DNA of 34,876 nt from an uncultured Lachnospiraceae bacterium (GTDB lineage: Bacteria; Bacillota; Clostridia; Lachnospirales; Lachnospiraceae), in assembly GCA_902766735.1 (NCBI GenBank), contig CACXEU010000114.1:1-34876 (forward strand), in the 5' to 3' direction. The notes beneath the pieces were generated by a model. That model saw only the letters and a list, made by a program, of their open reading frames with translations. It searched no databases and was not told where the DNA came from. Shown here one piece after another: positions 32,376-34,876 of this stretch. A program made the translations under genes and the position numbers. Within the stretch, counting starts at the first letter, position 1. Each line of letters starts with the position of its first letter.

Positions 32376-32404
32376 TTGACAAACAACATTCGACGTATTA
32401 TATT
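32376..32404 (+). promoter_or_regulatory. promoter of the DUF2975-HTH-DUF4173 operon
   Basis: TTGACA, 17-base spacer, TATATT, near consensus, 45 bases before the ATG at 32450. Confidence 0.85.
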
Positions 32405-32449
32405 GATGAAAAGACAACGCATTTTATAAAATGATTAAGGAGTGAAATG

Positions 32450-32896
32450 ATGAGCATATCAAAACTAACAAAATTATTACTGGATGTGATGTTTTATTCA
32501 GGCATCCTCGTTACGATTTTTCTCACCTGGATTTTAAAACCCTATGGGGAACACTTTGATCCTAGCATCAAAAAATATCTCTATCCCCTAGTTGCCCTTC
32601 TCACCATTTGTGGGATTTTCGCAATATTGATTATCTGGGAACTGAGAAAAATTTTCAAAACTGTTCTGGCAGATCAATGCTTTGTCATGGAAAATGTGAC
32701 GAGCCTGAACCGTATGGCAATTTACAGCTTTGTCATTGCATTCATGATGCTGGTTCGTAATGTGGCACTTTATTTTACTCTGGCATCCATGTCCATGGTT
32801 CTGGTTTTCCTGATTGCCGGTCTTTTTTGTAAGGTTCTGGCTCAGGTCTTCCATCGAGCTGTCAGTTATAAAGAAGAAACGGACTTAACGATTTAG
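32450..32896 (+). CDS. DUF2975 membrane protein
   Basis: 148 aa from the second of two adjacent ATG codons (AAGGAG lies seven bases before 32450 and only four before 32447). Four membrane segments are visible: about 10-32, 45-65, 88-110 and 112-132. The loop LRKIFKTVLADQCFVMENVTSLNRMAI between segments two and three is typical of DUF2975 proteins. The function is not known. It stands before a small HTH protein with 11 bases between, a pairing often seen in this family, which suggests the two act together. Confidence 0.85.
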   Translation: MSISKLTKLLLDVMFYSGILVTIFLTWILKPYGEHFDPSIKKYLYPLVALLTICGIFAILIIWELRKIFKTVLADQCFVMENVTSLNRMAIYSFVIAFMMLVRNVALYFTLASMSMVLVFLIAGLFCKVLAQVFHRAVSYKEETDLTI

Positions 32897-32907
32897 GAGG
32901 TGCACAT

Positions 32908-33117
32908 ATGAGTATTAAGATCAATTTAGATGTAGTCATGGCACAACGAAAAATCGGAGTCAATGAATTAGCACAAAAAATCGGAATCACACCGGCGAAT
33001 TTATCCATCTTAAAGAACAACCGCGCCAAAGCAATTCGATTATCCACGCTGGATGAAATCTGCTGTGTCTTGAATTGTCAGCCGGGAGACATATTGATTT
33101 ATGAAGACGAATCCTAA
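32908..33117 (+). CDS. small Cro/CI-type HTH regulator (YozG-like)
   Basis: 69 aa, almost wholly one helix-turn-helix domain: VMAQRKIGVNELAQKIGITPANLSILKNNRAKAIRLSTLDEICCVLNCQPGDILIYED. AGGAGG lies eight bases before the ATG. Small regulators of this type usually repress their own operon, and an inverted repeat beside the promoter at 32352-32368 is a possible site. It is flanked by two membrane-protein genes in the same direction. The ligand is unknown. Confidence 0.9.
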   Translation: MSIKINLDVVMAQRKIGVNELAQKIGITPANLSILKNNRAKAIRLSTLDEICCVLNCQPGDILIYEDES

Positions 33118-33143
33118 AAGATTCATATAGAAAGGGGAAAATT

Positions 33144-34787
33144 ATGGAACAACAAAATAATACAATTCAAAACAATTATCAGGAGTGGCAAAATAATACA
33201 CCTAACTGGAAAGAACGTATGGCTCAAATAAAAAAGAAAAAAGACGAAGAAGCAACTCAGTTCTTTGAGACTTTAGGAATCGGAACGTTGGTTTATGCAC
33301 TGATTCTTACCCTTTGTCTCTATAAAAATCTGTACAGTTTCACCTGTCCGATTTTCTCAATCAGCACTGCCGCTTATATGCACTATATCAGCAAACGTTT
33401 CGGACATTCGTTTCATCGAATCAACTATTTTTTAGCAGCTACCATTGCACTACTTGGTTTTTCTAATTTTCTGACCGCTAACTATCTGATGATTTTTTAT
33501 AATTATCTGGCGATTATCATATTATTTGTCATCAATTTTATTCTGATTTTCTTTGATTTGAAGGAGATTAATCTTCTAGGACACATATGCTTTATCATGA
33601 AATATGCCTTCGAAAGTCTGGAACAAATCCCGCTTCCTTTCGATCATTTATTCCGTCAGATCAAAAGGCGGAAAACATCAAAATCAGAACGAACAAAATA
33701 TATCATTATGGGAGTTGTCATTACCATTCCCGTCTTTTTGATTGTGTATTGGTTGCTCTCCAGTGCAGATGCAGTTTTCCAGCAGGTGTTTTCCATTGAT
33801 TTGGACTGGTTGAATCTGGAATTCATCATTGAAAATACCTTTGGAATTCTTTTAACCTTTGCACTGTCCTATGCCATCCCTTATGCGCTGGTGATTTCTT
33901 TGGACAAAACAGATTCATCGAAAGTAAAAAGCGTGAAAAAAAATTATAACCCAATTATTCCGATAATTTTAGGGAGTTCCCTTTCCCTGCTTTATGTGGC
34001 ATTTTCTGTAATCCAGATTGTCTTCCTTTTCATGCAAGCAGGAACATTACCGGAAGGTTATACCTATGCGGAATATGCCAGGGAAGGATTTTTCCAACTT
34101 TTATTCCTCAGCATTTCTAATGCCTTTGCAATCCTGATAGGAATGGAACTGTTCCGTAGTCATAAGGTACTAAAGGTGATTTTATTAACCATCAGCGGAT
34201 GCACCTTCATCATGATAGCTTCCAGTGCTTATCGAATGATGATGTATATTGATAATTATGGTTTGACAAGCTATCGTATTTTCGTATTGTGGGGACTATT
34301 GGTGATCTTTTTACTGCTTTTGGGATTGGTATATCAGATGTTTGTAAAAAAATTCTCATTGTTTAATTATGCACTAATCGTATCCTCTCTCTGCTTTATG
34401 GTTCTGTCCTTTAGTCACTATGATTATTGGATTGCACACTATAATTTTGCAAGATATGAAGCCATTCAGCAGCATCAGTTATCTGACGATTCCAAGCATC
34501 AGGAATCCGAGGACAGCTATGAGGAAGAAGCGGATGCCGAACTTTTATTTATGAATAATCGTTATGTGGACTATGAGTACTTTTTAGATTTGTCAGAAGA
34601 TGCAGCACCAATCATGGCTGATCATCTGGACGAGCTATTCCAATATATGAAAACGGAAAAATTACCGATTCATGATGCCGAATGGTATCCATATAAAAAG
34701 CACGGAAAAAGAAAGATGTCCTTTAGGACCTTTAACTTCTCAAGATATCTGGCAGAACAAAAGATTCCTACCGGTTATCCAAAATAA
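33144..34787 (+). CDS. DUF4173 membrane protein
   Basis: 547 aa. A charged N-terminal part (1-45, QNNYQEWQNNTPNWKERMAQIKKKKDEE) is followed by about 12 membrane segments. After the last one, a soluble C-terminal part of about 110 residues begins near YDYWIAHYNFARYEA and includes DYEYFLDLSEDAAPIMADHL and a basic end. The YDYWIAxYN motif and this layout fit DUF4153/DUF4173 proteins. The function is not known. GAAAGGGGAAAATT supports the ATG. It is the last gene of the operon with DUF2975 and the HTH protein. No terminator is visible: three bases after the stop the group II intron end begins. Confidence 0.82.
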   Translation: MEQQNNTIQNNYQEWQNNTPNWKERMAQIKKKKDEEATQFFETLGIGTLVYALILTLCLYKNLYSFTCPIFSISTAAYMHYISKRFGHSFHRINYFLAATIALLGFSNFLTANYLMIFYNYLAIIILFVINFILIFFDLKEINLLGHICFIMKYAFESLEQIPLPFDHLFRQIKRRKTSKSERTKYIIMGVVITIPVFLIVYWLLSSADAVFQQVFSIDLDWLNLEFIIENTFGILLTFALSYAIPYALVISLDKTDSSKVKSVKKNYNPIIPIILGSSLSLLYVAFSVIQIVFLFMQAGTLPEGYTYAEYAREGFFQLLFLSISNAFAILIGMELFRSHKVLKVILLTISGCTFIMIASSAYRMMMYIDNYGLTSYRIFVLWGLLVIFLLLLGLVYQMFVKKFSLFNYALIVSSLCFMVLSFSHYDYWIAHYNFARYEAIQQHQLSDDSKHQESEDSYEEEADAELLFMNNRYVDYEYFLDLSEDAAPIMADHLDELFQYMKTEKLPIHDAEWYPYKKHGKRKMSFRTFNFSRYLAEQKIPTGYPK

Positions 34788-34790
34788 GGC

Positions 34791-34876
34791 AATCGAGTAG
34801 GAGGGAAAATTTAAATAAATTTTCCCGACCTCTCACACCACCGTGCGTACCGTTCGGTACACGGCGGTTCAATCAA
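34791..34876 (-). mobile_element. 3' end of a group II intron (domains V and VI), cut by the window edge
   Basis: On the minus strand, GAACCGCC .. GTACCGAACGGTAC .. GGTGGTG (34870-34836) forms the 34-35-base hairpin typical of domain V. Then comes GAGAGGTCGGG with a long AT stem (GAAAATTT/AAATTTTC) and CCCTCCTACTCGATT, which is domain VI. The A at 34798 is unpaired between CCT and CTC and is the likely branch point, six or seven bases from the 3' end at 34791/34792. The body and any reverse transcriptase gene would lie beyond 34876. Confidence 0.88.

Overview
The window looks like chromosomal DNA of a low-GC Gram-positive anaerobe, most likely a member of the Lachnospiraceae (Clostridia). The reasons are AT-rich codon use, strong AGGAGG-type ribosome sites, a KtrAB potassium system, sigma factors paired with DUF4179-type anti-sigma proteins, an NlpC/P60 protein with a lysine-rich Fn3-like tail, a DUF1846 protein, an Rpn-type nuclease with a GRAE repeat tail, and a SigA with an acidic insert. 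No tRNA, rRNA, CRISPR array, prophage or plasmid function was seen.

Layout. 1-1560: the tail of an unknown gene, then a coupled pair of a degenerate aminoglycoside-phosphotransferase-like protein and a Mor-like HTH protein. 1761-3818: a U32-like protein and a Nudix/P-loop fusion. 3975-4865: a DUF218 lipoprotein, divergent from them. 4901-11044: an eight-gene minus-strand run (75-aa protein, PAS-CPBP membrane protein, NlpC/P60 protein, Cys-rich small protein, one-pass membrane protein, KtrB, KtrA) that starts at a promoter lying face to face with that of an AEC transporter (11141-12115). 12124-13266: a 130-bp structured repeat, then an Rpn nuclease. 13501-15373: a second AEC transporter and endonuclease IV. 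15541-17141: a tandem GNAT protein convergent with signal peptidase I. 17227-19877: two sigma/anti-sigma pairs, one with a very short anti-sigma. 20042-26090: glutamate synthase gltB-gltD behind a leader that looks like an ANTAR antitermination site. 26346-26475: second copy of the 130-bp repeat. 26508-27812: housekeeping sigma factor rpoD. 28006-32263: a membrane-anchored repeat protein, HAD phosphatase, DUF1846 protein, HD hydrolase and SGNH hydrolase. 32450-34787: a DUF2975 / small HTH / DUF4173 membrane operon. 34791-34876: the 3' end (domains V and VI) of a group II intron on the minus strand.

How parts work together. KtrA gates KtrB for K+ uptake. gltB and gltD make glutamate from glutamine and 2-oxoglutarate, apparently under nitrogen-linked antitermination. 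RpoD directs most transcription, and the two small sigma factors probably answer envelope signals through membrane anti-sigma proteins. SPase I matures exported proteins such as the NlpC/P60 protein.

The observations most worth following are the paired 130-bp repeat with a compensatory base-pair change and a common position against intrinsic terminators, the twin A1/G4 hexaloops in the gltB leader, the pseudo-phosphotransferase next to a Mor-like regulator, and the rpoD promoter whose -35 box is the loop of the preceding terminator. Start codons were moved from the longest open frame wherever a ribosome site or promoter decided it. All family names come from reading motifs by eye; no database search was run.
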